The notes under the pieces are model-generated. The model did no database searches and was not told the DNA's origin. It saw nothing but the letters and a program-made list of their open reading frames with translations. Positions 34,942-47,000 of a stretch of 64,000 nucleotides of DNA are shown here, piece by piece. This DNA comes from Phoenix dactylifera (taxonomy: Eukaryota; Streptophyta; Magnoliopsida; Arecales; Arecaceae). The stretch is from positions 7,853,194 through 7,917,193 of the forward strand of contig NC_052405.1 in the NCBI RefSeq assembly GCF_009389715.1, written 5' to 3'. A program made the position numbers and the translations under genes. Each line of letters begins with the position of its first letter. The first letter of the stretch is position 1.

Positions 34942-36507
34942 TAGGAAAAGTTGCAAAAACAACCTCCAAGTTTGGATCATTTACATTTAGATCCTAAAAG
35001 TTTAAAGTTTATCAATTAGGTACCAAAATTTTTCTTTTGTTGCAATATAGACCAACTATTTTATCTTAGTTTCTAAATGTTATCGGGAGAGTTATCTGAA
35101 AACTAAAGTTTTTGTAAAATTTTAGAAATGCCTTTCCCACTAACTTGGCAAGAGACTTATGCAGTTGAATGTGTGATAGATAATGAAGCGCTTTGAGATC
35201 TGTACAGGCAGACAGACAATAGATGATGGAGTGCTTTAAGAGTTGTGGAGGCAGACAATGATAGAGGATGTAGTATTTTAAGATTTGGGTAAATGAAAGA
35301 ATGACGAAGGATGGAGTAATTTGAGATCCATGCAAATAGATGAATTCTAGAGGACAGAGTGCTTTGAGATATTTGTAAGTAGATGGACGATAGCCAACAA
35401 AGTGCTTTGAACTCTATGCAAGTGAATGGATGATAGAGGATACTACCTTTTGAGATCTATGGAGGCTGATGAATGACAGGATGGAACGCTTTGAGATCGA
35501 TGCAGACAGATGAAGGATAGAGGATGGAGTGCTTTGAGATCCATGCAAGCGAGTGAATGGTTGAGAATGGAGCAGTTTGAGATATATGCAGACAAATGGA
35601 TGATAGAGAATGGATCGCTTTGAGATTTGTACGGTGGATGAATGATAGAGGATGGAGCGCTTTGAGATTTATTACGTAAGGGTCGCTTAATAATTAAACT
35701 TTTATAAAATTTTAGAAATACCCTTCCTACTAACTTAGTAAGAAATTCTTCTTTTGATGCGAATCGAAAGAGAGTGCTTTGAGATCTGTGCAATTGGATG
35801 AATATAGAAGATGGAGCACTTTGAGTCCGTGCAATTGGATGAATGATAGAGGATGGAGCGTCTTGAGAGTTGTGCAGGTAGATAAAAAAAGGATGGAATA
35901 CTTTGAAATCTATGCAGTTGGATAGATGACCAAGGATATAGTGCTTTGAGATTTGTGCACGAATGAATGATAGAGAACAAAGGGTTTTGGGATCTGTGCA
36001 AGTGAATGGATGACAGAGGACTGAGCACTTTGAGGTATGTGCAGGTTGATGGATGATAGAGAATTAAATATTTTAATATCTATGCAAACGGATGGTGATA
36101 GAGGATAGAGTGCTTTGACATTTTGTAGGCAAATGGATGACAAACCTTTTGACATTTGGTAGGTAGAAGAATTATAGAGAATGTAGCGCTTTGAGATTTA
36201 TGCAAGTGGATGGATGATTGAGAATGAAATGCTTTGAAATTTGTACTTGTGGATGAACGATAGAGGACGGAACACTTTATGTTTTATACAAGTAGATGAA
36301 TCACAAAGGCAGAGTGCTTTCAGATTGCGTGAAAGCCATGATTTGATTATTTTGGCCTTTTTTCTCACTTCGTTAATGGCGTCAGGATAGATGGCTAGGT
36401 CTCGTTACAACGAAAACAAAGTTTTGGTAACCATTCAAAGCTTTTCAAACTTTTGGATCTCAGTGTAATTGTGCTAAATATGGAGGGTGCCTCTATAAAT
36501 TTTTCTA
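34942..36507. mobile_element. Non-autonomous DNA transposon with about 145-bp terminal inverted repeats (MULE-like)
   Basis: 34942-35090 and the reverse complement of 36365-36507 align over their length. Shared strings from the ends inward include TAG-AAAA, CCTCCA, ATTTA, GATCC and GGTACC/GGTTACC, continuing to the GAGAC-type inner end. Inside is a 52-bp-period array with no transposase. Long TIRs and no coding capacity suggest a Mutator-like (MULE) derivative. Nearly matching 9-mers ATATTTTAT (34933-34941) and AGATTGTAT (36507-36515) agree at 7 of 9 positions and could be a decayed 9-bp target-site duplication, but the exact ends are uncertain. A further hairpin unit beyond its right end suggests it inserted into the hairpin array. 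Confidence 0.62.
35150..36340. repeat. 52-bp-period tandem array inside the TIR element
   Basis: The repeated core is GATAGAGGATGGAGYGCTTTGAGATCTGTGCA followed by about 20 variable bases (written here as core motifs GATAGAGGATGGAG and GCTTTGAGATCTGTGCA). Roughly 20 or more diverged copies run head to tail. The array is interrupted near 35695-35752 by a second copy of the block at 35102-35152 (TAAAATTTTAGAAAT-CC-TAACTT), so a larger segment was duplicated. Long open frames on the minus strand arise because many units are near multiples of three; they are not genes. Confidence 0.85.
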
Positions 36508-36584
36508 GATTGTATGGGTGTGAAGCTGGAAAGTTGATGTAACGGAGATGTGTGCTTTATTATTTTATATGTTGCGAATCCCTA

Positions 36585-36680
36585 TATAGGCAAATATGCG
36601 GATAGTACGATGTTTCGTCAATATCGAGGGGTGCATAAAATATTTAAGCGGAGGTAATTCGCACAAAGCGACCTCACAGG
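36585..36680. repeat. Isolated hairpin-array unit right of the TIR element
   Basis: Around 36595-36675 the sequence reads AAATATGCGGATAG, then GGGGTGCATAAAAT, AAGCGGAGGTAATTCGCAC. These are the same motifs, in the same orientation, as units of the array at 34128-34912. This fits an array split by the element at 34942-36507. Confidence 0.6.
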
Positions 36681-39482
36681 CGTTCTCCGAAGGAAAGCCA
36701 TAGAGATACGCTTGAGCCCCGTGTGCATTCCATGATTCCATTGTCATCTTGTAAACCTTAGCCGCCAATCCGTTCCACGAACCCTATCCTCCTCCTCCGC
36801 CATCGACGGAGGAGGTGGTAGGCCAATGGGTGGTGGTCGAGGGGGCATGCCGGCTCCGGCGATCTCAACGACAGATCGCACGTTGCCAACATCTAGGTTA
36901 TTGTAGAGAGAGAGAGAGAGAGAGGGAGAGAGCTCTAGCCTAAGGGATATGCAATCACCTGGCAAGCCAACTGCTGTTTTGAGTTGTCTTTTAGCTTCTC
37001 ATAATGAGACATTGTTTTCTATAATATGGGAAGACTTTGCTGGAAAGAGGAGAAGGAAAGATGAAATTATTGTGCAATAATGGAGTTTTAGTATGAATTC
37101 TGCATTTTCTAGTCGTAGGCTTAGTCAAGCTTTGTTCTTTTCTTAGCACTATCGAGATCTTTAATATTGTGTTAAGAATAATTAGTGGTTGCATCTGTGA
37201 GAATCTTCAATTATCTTGGTCACTAAACCTCCAGAGCTAGTCTCTGTTAGAATACTTGTAGTTTTCTTATTTGATGAAATAGATTGTTTGTAGTTTGTAA
37301 TGGAAGTATTAGTCTTCCTAGTCCCGTAATCTTAAAAACCCTTTAAAAAAAAATTTGAAAATGTTGTGAGTGTCCCCAAGAAATGATGCAAGAATTTCTT
37401 GTGTTAAATGCTTGGGGAATTCTTTCCCCGGGTTCTGAATAAAGAACATGTTCCATTGAAGATGGGGGATAATTGCTGGGATATAGCAACAAGCCTACAG
37501 TAGGCAAAGTTTGATTCTATGAAGCATCAAATCCTAGTCCTTAAATAACATAATCTAAAAAAAGATGCTGTCAACAAAGTCTTCAGTAGAATATGAAAGC
37601 CTTGAGTTTCAAGCAGGCCTTGACTTTTCCCAGCTTCTCCTTTGGTTTATTGTCAGTGTCGTGCTTCGTTCTTTACTAGTTTACATAACATCTAGCTCAC
37701 AACAGAAAATTTTTCTCTCTCCCTCAGTTTCTTTTGCATAAAATTCACCATTATTGCTTTAGAATCTGGATGTTGTCCATGAACATAGACTGATGGAGAA
37801 GAATGCTCGACAAATATGTTCTTAGGCAAGGAATTACCTATGGAGCTTATGCCCTCCAACTTAGTAGTGATTCTGAAACATGAAAAGGATGGAAGGAAAA
37901 GGACATGACAGAGTAGTTTAAGGCTCTCAGTTGACCACGAGCGAAGAGAAGATCAACTAACGAGACTTTGAAGATCACTTAATTTTGACACCAAAAGATA
38001 AATTGAAGGTCGATTTGAATTTTTGTTTATGACCCTACTATACGCCCATCAAGAACTGGAGAGTCTTTCAGAAATCACACACGTGAAATGTTTAGATGTT
38101 TTCGGAACTAATAGTATATAAGTCATGACTTAGTTGGGCAATTTTTAGTTTGATTTATTTTTTAGCAACAATGACGGCAAAGTGGCAACCAAAGGAGAGC
38201 TTAGAATGCTATTGAATGGAACTTTTGATGAAACAAATAATTGAAAGTCTCTTCTCTATCAATTCTAGTGGCAGCTCTACAATCTGTGATATAAGGAAGC
38301 TACTAATGATTTAGCAGAATGAAGTTGCCAAGCAGGGCTTAGCAACATATGTCTCCTATGTATGTTATAGACCACATCTTTGTAATTCAACAAGTATTAG
38401 TCTTTGCTACAATTTTTAACAAGGGATATAATATACTTTTCTGTGTTGAGATTGAAAATGCGAGCAACCTGTAATTCCTTAAAACTTCTTTAATCAACAA
38501 GCATAAGAGGGAGAATTTTTGATGAGGATGGCATAATCAATAACATAATGATATTCACTCGGAAAGTCAATCTCTACAGTATACTCTGTTCACCGTCGCA
38601 TCCTAATCAAGCATTCACAGGTACACTTCCATGCCAAGGAAAAGGAGGGCTTAATGGATGGCATTGAGCAGTCAGAACAGAGGTCTTGAATAAAATGATT
38701 TACATGAAACATCAGGGTTGGTGTTCTCTCTCCATGTACAACTCCTTGTACAAGGAATCCTAAATGCCTATACAAATGAAGTTTTTGGACATCGTTTTAA
38801 GTTTTGGTAATTCTTGCTTCCTGTAGCCTTATTAGGATAATCTTCTTTACTGAAAGGGCTAAAAATTTGCCCACCATATTATAGATGGAAAAAGAATTAT
38901 GAAATTTTGCAAATGTCAAAAAAACTATGAAGGACCTCTATATTTTCATTTTGGATGATTACAACTATCACACATATATACAGGGACTGCATACAGAGGG
39001 AAAACTAAGATAGCACTAGTAAGAAATGGCCTTTCAAGATTAGATGATACTCAGTACAGTTTCCAATATATGTTTGTCCCTTGGATGTGAAGCTGATGAG
39101 GGTTAGTACCTTGGATTTGTAGAACATTATGTTGAAGTCAAAACATTCAATCAGACAGGATCTCATACTGCAAAGAAGGTAGGTCAGGCTGCAGCTCTTT
39201 GGATAATGTGTCAGAATCCTATGATCAGAATAAATTCTGGCTTCAAATTAATATGATCAGAAGAAACAAGGGAAGAGGCACAAAGTGGAAGCTATGATCA
39301 TTTTTCGCCTATTGCGTAATTGTCAGGAAAGGTCAGATAGGATCATATGCATCACTTGAAGAAACATCATCACCAGCAATAACATCAAGAATAAGAGACG
39401 CAAATGGTGAAAAAAGGAACTGAATTCTTAGTTGCAAAAAAAAAAGGGAAAAGAAAAAAAGAGATACTGCCGAGTTTGAGAT
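36681..39482. other. Intergenic DNA left of the membrane-protein gene
   Basis: 36700-36960 is GC-richer and contains CCTCCTCCTCCGCCATCGACGG with an overlapping inverted repeat (key part CCTCCTCC / GGAGGAGG), then (AG)n at about 36904-36924. It may be a captured or decayed gene piece, but no product is recognisable. 37000-39480 is AT-rich without supported genes. The end of this interval should hold the 3' UTR of the minus-strand gene that follows. Confidence 0.4.
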
Positions 39483-40028
39483 TCAAGACATTGAAAGAGC
39501 TAGAGGCACTTCACTCTCATGGGAGTGTTGGGATGAACCATCATCACGGGAGATGCTCGACCCGGTTCTACCATTAGGAGTGTGGTCTCCATCTGCTTCG
39601 TGCTCCTGCGGCATCTCACTCATACCACCTGCAACGTCAGAGCCTATTACTGTGGCATGGCCGAACCGCACCTTCCTTGCACCACCAGGCGAATCAACAG
39701 GGGTATCTGTGGCTGGAGAATTGGTGGTGGCGGCGGCGCCGCCTCCGGCTGGAGCGACCGCTGCAGCCCTGATCGGCGGCCGCTCTACATCATCCTTCCT
39801 TACCGCAATCGATCGGTAGACGCATGTCATGATCCAGAACAGCCAAGGAATGGCCACCAAGATCATCCCGGCAATGGGGAACCAGAAGGGGATCTCATTC
39901 GCCGGATGCGTGATGTAGAGCACAAGGAACGTTCCGCCAATGAGGAGGACAATGAACAAGAGGCAGGAGACGAGCCAGAAGCGTTTTCTATCGGGCCTTG
40001 CCTCAAGAGGGGGCGGCATTGGTCTCAA
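39483..40028 (-). CDS. Uncharacterised plant membrane protein with two helices, intronless (181 aa)
   Basis: I do not recognise a named family. The protein starts MRPMPPPLEARPDRKRF. It has two hydrophobic helices, at about residues 18-40 (LVSCLLFIVLLIGGTFLVLY) and about 46-70 (IPFWFPIAGMILVAIPWLFW), joined by a short THPANE turn. A long polar tail follows, rich in Ala, Gly, Ser, Thr and acidic residues and predicted to be disordered. The short basic N-terminus and the hairpin of helices suggest that both ends face the cytosol. The long single frame, GC-rich coding DNA and clean domain layout support a real gene. The function is unknown. Confidence 0.8.
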   Translation of the reverse strand: MRPMPPPLEARPDRKRFWLVSCLLFIVLLIGGTFLVLYITHPANEIPFWFPIAGMILVAIPWLFWIMTCVYRSIAVRKDDVERPPIRAAAVAPAGGGAAATTNSPATDTPVDSPGGARKVRFGHATVIGSDVAGGMSEMPQEHEADGDHTPNGRTGSSISRDDGSSQHSHESEVPLALSMS

Positions 40029-41346
40029 GTGGAGGCCGCCTCCGAGCTGGTGATCTTTTTGATGAATTCACCTTCTTACATCAAATATGTTATGCCGCTG
40101 CTGCTTATTCTTCTTTGTTCTCTTTGGATATCGATCTTTTGGACTTCTTTGTTTTCGGGTGGTCAGGGTGGTGGAAGAAGGGAATTCATGCGGGGGAAGT
40201 TGGGCTTCCCTGGGGGAGGAGGCAAACCAAGGTTGGGTGTGGTTTCAGAGGGTGGACATATTCAAATGAGGCTTACGTAAAACAACGGTCACAAGAGAAG
40301 AGTCCCGGGTTTTAAGGTTGGGAGCAGAGGGAGCGAGAGAAGGGCGGGGAGGCCTTGGGGTCTTAACAGCATGTCCCCTATATTGAGGTTGACATGGTTT
40401 TGTGGGGGTGCAAATTTCATCGCTTCGATACCGATTTTTATATCAGGTATTAGTATGATATAATATAAAATTTTTTTTAATATACCGAGTGTCGGTACGC
40501 CATTCGTATCAGTATTGAACCAGTACAGTATGGTATACTTAGAACCGTCCGGTTCGGTACAGTATACTCGATACTGTTCAGTTCGATACAGTTTGACACA
40601 CCATGGTGAGATGTTCTGATGGAAAGCTGCAAGCAGCTGAAATTTAGTGCGTAATTATCGGACTATTAAGTATAGTGAGGAGTAACTGGTAAACAAAAAA
40701 TGGCTAAATCATATATATGGTTGAACCTAGAGGCCTTCGAGCTCGTAGAATTTCTAACATCTTATTTGATTCAAATAACAAAAATATGAATACGGAGCAG
40801 TCTGCCAAATGAGTTCCTAATAAAATATTATGTCCCTATGCTGCATTAGAAATATAATATTTGACGACAAAAGTATGGATAAATTCTGTTAGTCTAGGAG
40901 ATGCTCTACATGTGTGCAATGTAAGGTTAGAGACTGCCTCAGAATTCAGAAAGTGGTGACGAATACATAATCATGTAAGCACCATAATCACATCAAGAGT
41001 GCTGCGTACCAAAGTCATAATGTGGGAGCCTAACACATTCACGTCAGCAGTGTTGTGCATATCTAATGCATCAAATGGATATTGTGAAATAGGATGGCGA
41101 AATGTACTCAAGTTGAAGTTCTACTAATTTGATCAAGTACTTTCGAACATCACCACAAAATACAAAGTTTCCTTTTTTTTTTAAACTCAGAAGATACAAG
41201 ATTTTTTTTTTTCGATTGATCAAAAATAAGGGTGAAATGTAAACAACTTATTGGTTCCACAATTTGACAAGGTCCCCCTCGCCAATTTTACAGCACACGA
41301 AAAAAGTAGGCAAACGCAAAACAAGCATCCAACTTCTTGCAATACT
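40029..41346. other. Intergenic DNA between the membrane protein and WEB genes
   Basis: 40029-40320 is probably the 5' leader and promoter of the minus-strand membrane-protein gene. 40430-40605 is an interspersed repeat. The rest is AT-rich, and its last 50-100 bp should be the 3' UTR of the WEB gene. Poly(T) runs lie at about 41171 and 41202. Confidence 0.45.
40430..40605. repeat. Interspersed repeat with GGTAC/CCGGTTCGG motifs
   Basis: The segment is built of near-repeats such as CGGTACGCC, CAGTACAGTATGG, CGGTTCGGTACAGTATAC and CAGTTCGATACAG. The 17-mer AGAACCGTCCGGTTCGG (40541-40557) is identical to 10154-10170 in UVR8 intron 7, which marks a dispersed repeat family. No coding capacity is seen. 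Confidence 0.6.
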
Positions 41347-42087
41347 TCAACTTAGCACACCATGGTAGGACCCTGAATATAGGGAATTGTTGAGATCCAA
41401 GGAGCCCTTCTTCCTGGAAAACATATCTCCAATGAGAGGAATGATGGGCTTCTTCTTTGGCACCTTCCGTTTCGTTCTTCCACCAAAGTCATCTTCAATC
41501 CCCCCAAGGCTAAGTGCTTGAGCCAGAGTGGGCAAGTAATCAAACTTTGCTTCAAGATCCCTGGTCCTCTCCTCTGCCCATCGATCGCTCTGAACTTTTG
41601 TGGGCTGTCCTTCTATATCCATACTGCCCTCTGCGGCTTTTGCTGCCTCCATCTCTGCCAACTTAGACATGCTTTTCTGGAGCTGCGCATTAAGAGTAGC
41701 GACCGCAATCTCCAACTCGGACTCCCTCTCCTTCAGCAGCATCAACTCTCGCTTTGTTTCCTCCAGTTCTGCCTCCAACTTCTTCAAAGAGCCGAAAATT
41801 AAGAGCTCATCTTCTCTGTCTTGATTGAACTGTGATGCAGAAGAAGTGTAAGAGGGCGGCGAAGAAGATGCTGAGTAGATAGGCTTTGGAGCTGGCAGTG
41901 CATAGATTGGCTCTGGAGTCATGTCGAGCTTGCCGTTCGAGTTGGTCTTCTGAGAATAAGCATCGCCTGCAAGAAAACGTTCGCCGAAGACTGCGATGGC
42001 CTCTTTCACGGAGCGGAAGGGACGGGTGGTGTCCACTTCCGCCCTCTCGGCGACCACAGCAAGAGCAGAGGATTCATGGTCTTCCAT
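41347..42087 (-). CDS. WEB-family coiled-coil protein (DUF827 type), 246 aa
   Basis: The N-terminal box RPFRSVKEAIAVFGERF (about residues 22-38) is the hallmark of the WEB1/PMI2-related family. A coiled coil follows at about residues 93-155 (KKLEAELEETKREL and onwards). The C-terminal part is basic (RTKRKVPKKKPIIPLIGDMF). The short length matches the small WEB members such as Arabidopsis At1g75720 and At2g17940 and not the long WEB1, which acts in blue-light chloroplast movement with PMI2. Small members have no established function. A single exon encodes the whole protein, with the start at an ATG ahead of the conserved box. Confidence 0.88.
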   Translation of the reverse strand: MEDHESSALAVVAERAEVDTTRPFRSVKEAIAVFGERFLAGDAYSQKTNSNGKLDMTPEPIYALPAPKPIYSASSSPPSYTSSASQFNQDREDELLIFGSLKKLEAELEETKRELMLLKERESELEIAVATLNAQLQKSMSKLAEMEAAKAAEGSMDIEGQPTKVQSDRWAEERTRDLEAKFDYLPTLAQALSLGGIEDDFGGRTKRKVPKKKPIIPLIGDMFSRKKGSLDLNNSLYSGSYHGVLS

Positions 42088-44087
42088 TGTTTCTCGGTGC
42101 TGGCCGATGTTGGGAGCTAGAAGGAAAGGAGGTGGTGCATATATGTCGTGATGATGATTCAGTTTGGTTTCTTTGCTTCTACTTCAAAAGCATACCGGTA
42201 AGATACTACCATTGTTTCAAGGAAAAGTAAGTTTCCAATGGAAAGAAGGGGACTCTTCACCTAAGCCTCCCAAACTGACCTAATGTTGAAGAGTAGAAAA
42301 GAGGACAGCAGGAACACAAGTAATTATACCAGCTCTTTATATAATAAAAAAAGAGAAAGTTATACTAGCTCAAACCTTAGTAGATTAATTTACTGCAAAC
42401 CAGAAATTCTAGGTAAACACTCCTTGTAATGGCTTCAATGTTCATATGATTCTAGGAAAGACCATTAAATTGCGATTTTGCTACCTCTCATGCCCATTGA
42501 TTTCCTAGAACAAGAGGAGGTAAGGTTGTGAAGTGCAACTAAGAGAAGTATGATGCATGGAACTTCCTGCAACAATGAAAGCTGCAGTGATCGGGGTTAC
42601 ATATAATCATTGTTTATTCAAATGGCTGTGAAAGCTCTAGTCTGTTTGGTAGAGTCCTGGATGCGACATGGAAAGTAGACCAGCTTTCTTATTCCTAGGA
42701 GTAGGTACCAAATCATTAACAAATATATGTTCTTTGGAGAAAATTATGTAACTGATATCACTATCAAGAAGGTGATGGACACTAGAATTCTAACTTCTAA
42801 GATAACTTCTAATTATGCCGTACTTCTCCCAGAAAGAAGCAGCATGGATTTGCAACCTGCTCAAATGGCTTTTTATGTTTAGGGAGGCAGTATTCTCTCA
42901 AACAATGCCATGAATCAATGCAGTCACTGTCTTCGGGTAGCTTAAGTAATAAGAAATGCTTGGGTAACTGAAAAATCTCCCTCAAAAAAATTAGTCAGCT
43001 CGCAAGGAATATAATGTCGGATCCTTACTGAAGCAACTCAAACTGATGATCCACCTATGATCTTTCAGTACTTAATATGGTCGGGAAAATAATTTGATGG
43101 ACGGAATTTAGTGAAGAACTTCAGAAACTAAACCAGATAAGCTATAAACAAGTCAACACTAAAAATGGCTTCAAACAGCAGACGAAAAGTAGTAATAAAC
43201 CAAAACAGTCCCTAAAATTTCTTTCGTCGGCTCATTGCGAGTGCCCATGAATGCAATGCTTAAGTCATCACAGCTAACCTCTCAATTCAGTGTGCCATAG
43301 GATCAGTTGTTCTCAACGGTCAGCAGCAGTCTTGGTGGGCATCTTTTAAAGTTTTATGCGTAAGCAAAGCACATGTATCCTCTTTTGGACACCATGAAAA
43401 CTTTACGACAGAAGTTACAAGGGCACCGTTTTCATTTTGGCCCATTCGGAGCTTGGTTGTATATCGTTAGTGACATCATTTTAAGCAGCGTCAACCTATC
43501 TAGGCTTGATCATTGCTTAACTCGACCCGCTCCAATCCAATCTAAGCTAACCCAATCGAATCATACATAACAAAGTAGACTCACCCAACTTGATCAAACC
43601 CTACCTAGCCCAACCAAATTAGATTTGAACCGAACCTGATCCAATTAAACCCAACCTAATCCAACCAAACTTGACTTCAACATCTAATTACTTTAAAACA
43701 AACGCCAAGTCCACGATATCACACTTCTTGTGTTTGTTTGATAATTACATAACTTTTTTTTGGTAAAACTAAATCCCACATTTTCATACCAAATTCGGAC
43801 TAATCGGCAGTTCATGAGAACAAAGCGGTGCTCACCGTGCTTCACAGTGAGAACAAACAAGAAAGCCACGTGAAATGGTCGCGAAGGTGCGCTTGGGCTT
43901 CTATTTTCTTTAATTCCCACCCCCTGGCCCGTGTTGCCAAAGCCGTTGAGACCTCCGCCCTGCCTTCGATGCAACCGAGGCGAGCCCGAGAGCAAAAAAA
44001 CTCCCATAAAACCCTGTCACAACCCTCTCAAAGATTCATACTTTTTCTCTACCATTCGCCCTCCCAATCCCTCGAGCCCAAGAATCC
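42088..44087. other. Intergenic DNA between divergent WEB and plastid E2 genes
   Basis: The two genes point away from each other, so this 2-kb interval should contain both promoters. 43500-43680 is a low-complexity stretch of CCCAACC/CCAATC-type repeats, a pattern common in plant intergenic DNA. The last 200 bp before 44088 is pyrimidine-rich, like a 5' leader. I see no gene. Confidence 0.45.
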
Positions 44088-47000
44088 ATGGCAAGCCTCG
44101 CCAACGTCCATCTCGGCACCCCTTTCCTCCCCTCCCCCGCCTCCCTCCGCGGCCGCTCCGCCGCCTGTGGCGTTGGCGGCGTAGCCCCGAGGCGGGCCCC
44201 GCGGATCCAGGCCAAGATCCGCGAGATCTTCATGCCGGCGCTGAGCTCGACGATGACCGAGGGAAAGATCGTATCTTGGGCCAAGGCCGAGGGCGACAAG
44301 CTCGCCAAGGGAGAGAGCGTCGTCGTCGTCGAGTCCGACAAGGCCGACATGGACGTCGAGACTTTCTATGATGGATATCTCGCCGCCATCATGGTCGAGG
44401 AGGGCGCCGTTGCCGCCGTCGGCTCCGCCATCGCCCTTCTCGCTGAGACCGAGGACGAGATCCCCCTCGCCAAATCCCAAGCCGCCTCCTCCTCCGCCAC
44501 CATGGCCTCCGACGGCCCCGCCGCCTCTCGTCCGGTTGCCGATACCGCAGCACCACCATCTCCTCTGGAGACCGCCCCAGAAGCCTTATCCTCTTCTCCT
44601 CCTTCTTCGAATTTCTCTCCCGTGGCTGCTTCTTCGGCCCATCCGGCCTCTGAGGGCGGGCAAAGGACCATCGCCACGCCCTATGCCAAGAAGCTTGCCA
44701 AGGATCTGAAGGTGGAGCTGGGATCGGTTGCCGGAAGCGGGCCTATGGGAAGAATTGTGGCCAAGGACGTGGAAGTTGCTGCGGCGGCAACGGCCGCAGC
44801 TCCAGTATCAACTGCTCCACCCAAATCCGTCTCAAATTCTTCTGCAGTGAAGGCTCCGGCTTCTCCAGCCATTCAATTGGGTACTGTTGTTCCATTCACC
44901 ACAATGCAGGGTGCTGTAAGCAAGAACATGGTGGAGAGCCTCTCGGTGCCGACATTCCGGGTTGGTTATACCATCACCACCAATGCACTTGATGACCTCT
45001 ACAAGAAAGTGAGGATTTTACCCTTATCTTTGATCAAGGAGCAGTTTTTCTGTTGAAATTTGCAGTCATATAAGCTTGTCTGGTGTATTGTTGAGATTAG
45101 ATAAAGTCGAAAGGGGTGACGATGACTGCATTGCTGGCAAAGGCAACTGCTATGGCATTGATGAAGCACCCAATTGTTAATTCAAGTTGTAGAGATGGTA
45201 AGAGCTTTACGTACAACAGCAGCATCAACATTGCTGTTGCTGTGGCTATAGATGGAGGGTTGATCACTCCAGTTCTGCAGGATGCTGACAAGGTTACAAT
45301 GCTTCTGCTGCTACTAGGGTTTATTTGTTCTGTTATCCTTATTGGGGAAATCTCAGAGTTATACTTTACCATGTTAAGTGGATTTCGTGGTTTGTATTTG
45401 CAGGTTGACATTTATTCCTTGTCAAGGAAATGGAAGGAGTTGGTTGATAAGGCCCGAGCTAAGCAGCTGCAATCTCATGAGTACAACACAGGTACTCTTT
45501 ACATTTCGAGATAATGCATCTAGCAAGCAATCATTTTGTAATTGTAAATTCATACTTTTCCATCACAAAAAGGTCTGTAGTCACTTATTTTCTAGTAGTA
45601 GTGCTTTAGATGGTATTTCGATGTTACTTGGGTAGAGTGAATAAAATCCTTAAATGCATAACTTATCTTCTCCAACATTTATTCTTGGCAGAGGCTTAAA
45701 ATACCACTATCATGCTTGTGTGTGTTAGTGGTTGGAACAGTGCATGTTCCATGCTGTACTGTTTTGACAATATGCATGAATTGCTATAGAGGGTCTTAAA
45801 AATAAGAAATATCTTTGTTTTTAATAGACGTTATTTTTTGATATAAATTTTTGATAATGGATGGTCTAAAGTTGATAGATGACAAGAGGATTAGATTAAA
45901 TGTTAGATTGGATTAATAGGGGAAATCCTAGAGGATAAGGTCCTAAAAATCAGTAAAATAAAAATGGAATATCTGGAACATAGTTTTAGCAAAAATAGAA
46001 ATGAAGATAAAACCTTAATCATGATTGATGGGCAAGATAGTATAGAGTTTTCGATATCTAAACTTTATTGTAAAAAATAATTGACAGACAAATGAAAATA
46101 TATGTAATAGAAGTAGAGTGGGTTTGGATGAAATGGAGAGGTGCATTTTGGGGTATTATTGATTGATGCATAACTGGGCAATATAAAGAAAAATTTATAG
46201 AATGATGATAAGGCTTGCTATATTTTATAGCTGGCAAAAAGTGGGTTCAAGAAACAATTTGAATGTAATAAAGATGAGAATATGGAGATGATTGTTTAGT
46301 AAAATCAAAAAGGATGGACGGGGGACTAAATATTCTTTTAGGAGCTGTAGTAGTTTTGCCCATAAGAAAATAATGGAGAACTAATTGAGATGGCATACAA
46401 CATAGATGTAAAAGGGCTCCAACAAAAAGGGGATATTTTTAATGTTTGCCAAAGGATTTAGGAGGAGAAGGCGTAGGCCTAAGATTATATGGATGGAAGT
46501 TGTTAACAAGGATGAAAAGCTTGAGATAACATCAAAGATAGCCCTAAATAAGAATGCTTGGTGAATGAGAATTCACAAAGCTGGCCCCAAGTGGTTGAGA
46601 GAACCTTTACAGTTATGGTTATAGGCATGTGAAAATATGCTTGATTCTTGTAAATATCTTGAGCACTGTATATCCTCTTAAATATTTTCTGATTTTTCTG
46701 GTAAGCATCATTAAGTATACATGTGCTATGTCATATTAGAAACTTCAAGTCACATGTTTAAATTGAATAGACATATGTATCCATAATACAAACACAAACA
46801 TACATTTTACATGTATTTGAAACACATTTATATGTATAATTATGTAAATAATACATGCACGTATACATACAAATAATAGGAACCATGTCCATACATAGTT
46901 CTCTATCTTTGTACATAATGTTTCAGGCGATGCATTATGATATGCAACAATAGAAAACTTCATTAAGTCTATTCTTACTCCTTGAGATGCACATGGTCTG

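Noticed and set aside
35066-36155. Several 80-115-codon open frames on the minus strand
   Set aside because: They are translations of the 52-bp tandem array; repeated near-multiples of three keep frames open. No start context, domain or unique sequence.
34060-36700. Complete CACTA transposon
   Set aside because: Arrays of inverted motifs fit CACTA subterminal repeats, but no CACTA...TAGTG termini or 3-bp target duplication could be found.
44049-44709. Long frames on both strands over the plastid E2 exon 1
   Set aside because: Shadows of a GC-rich exon with strong third-position bias; the real frame has lipoyl and binding domains.
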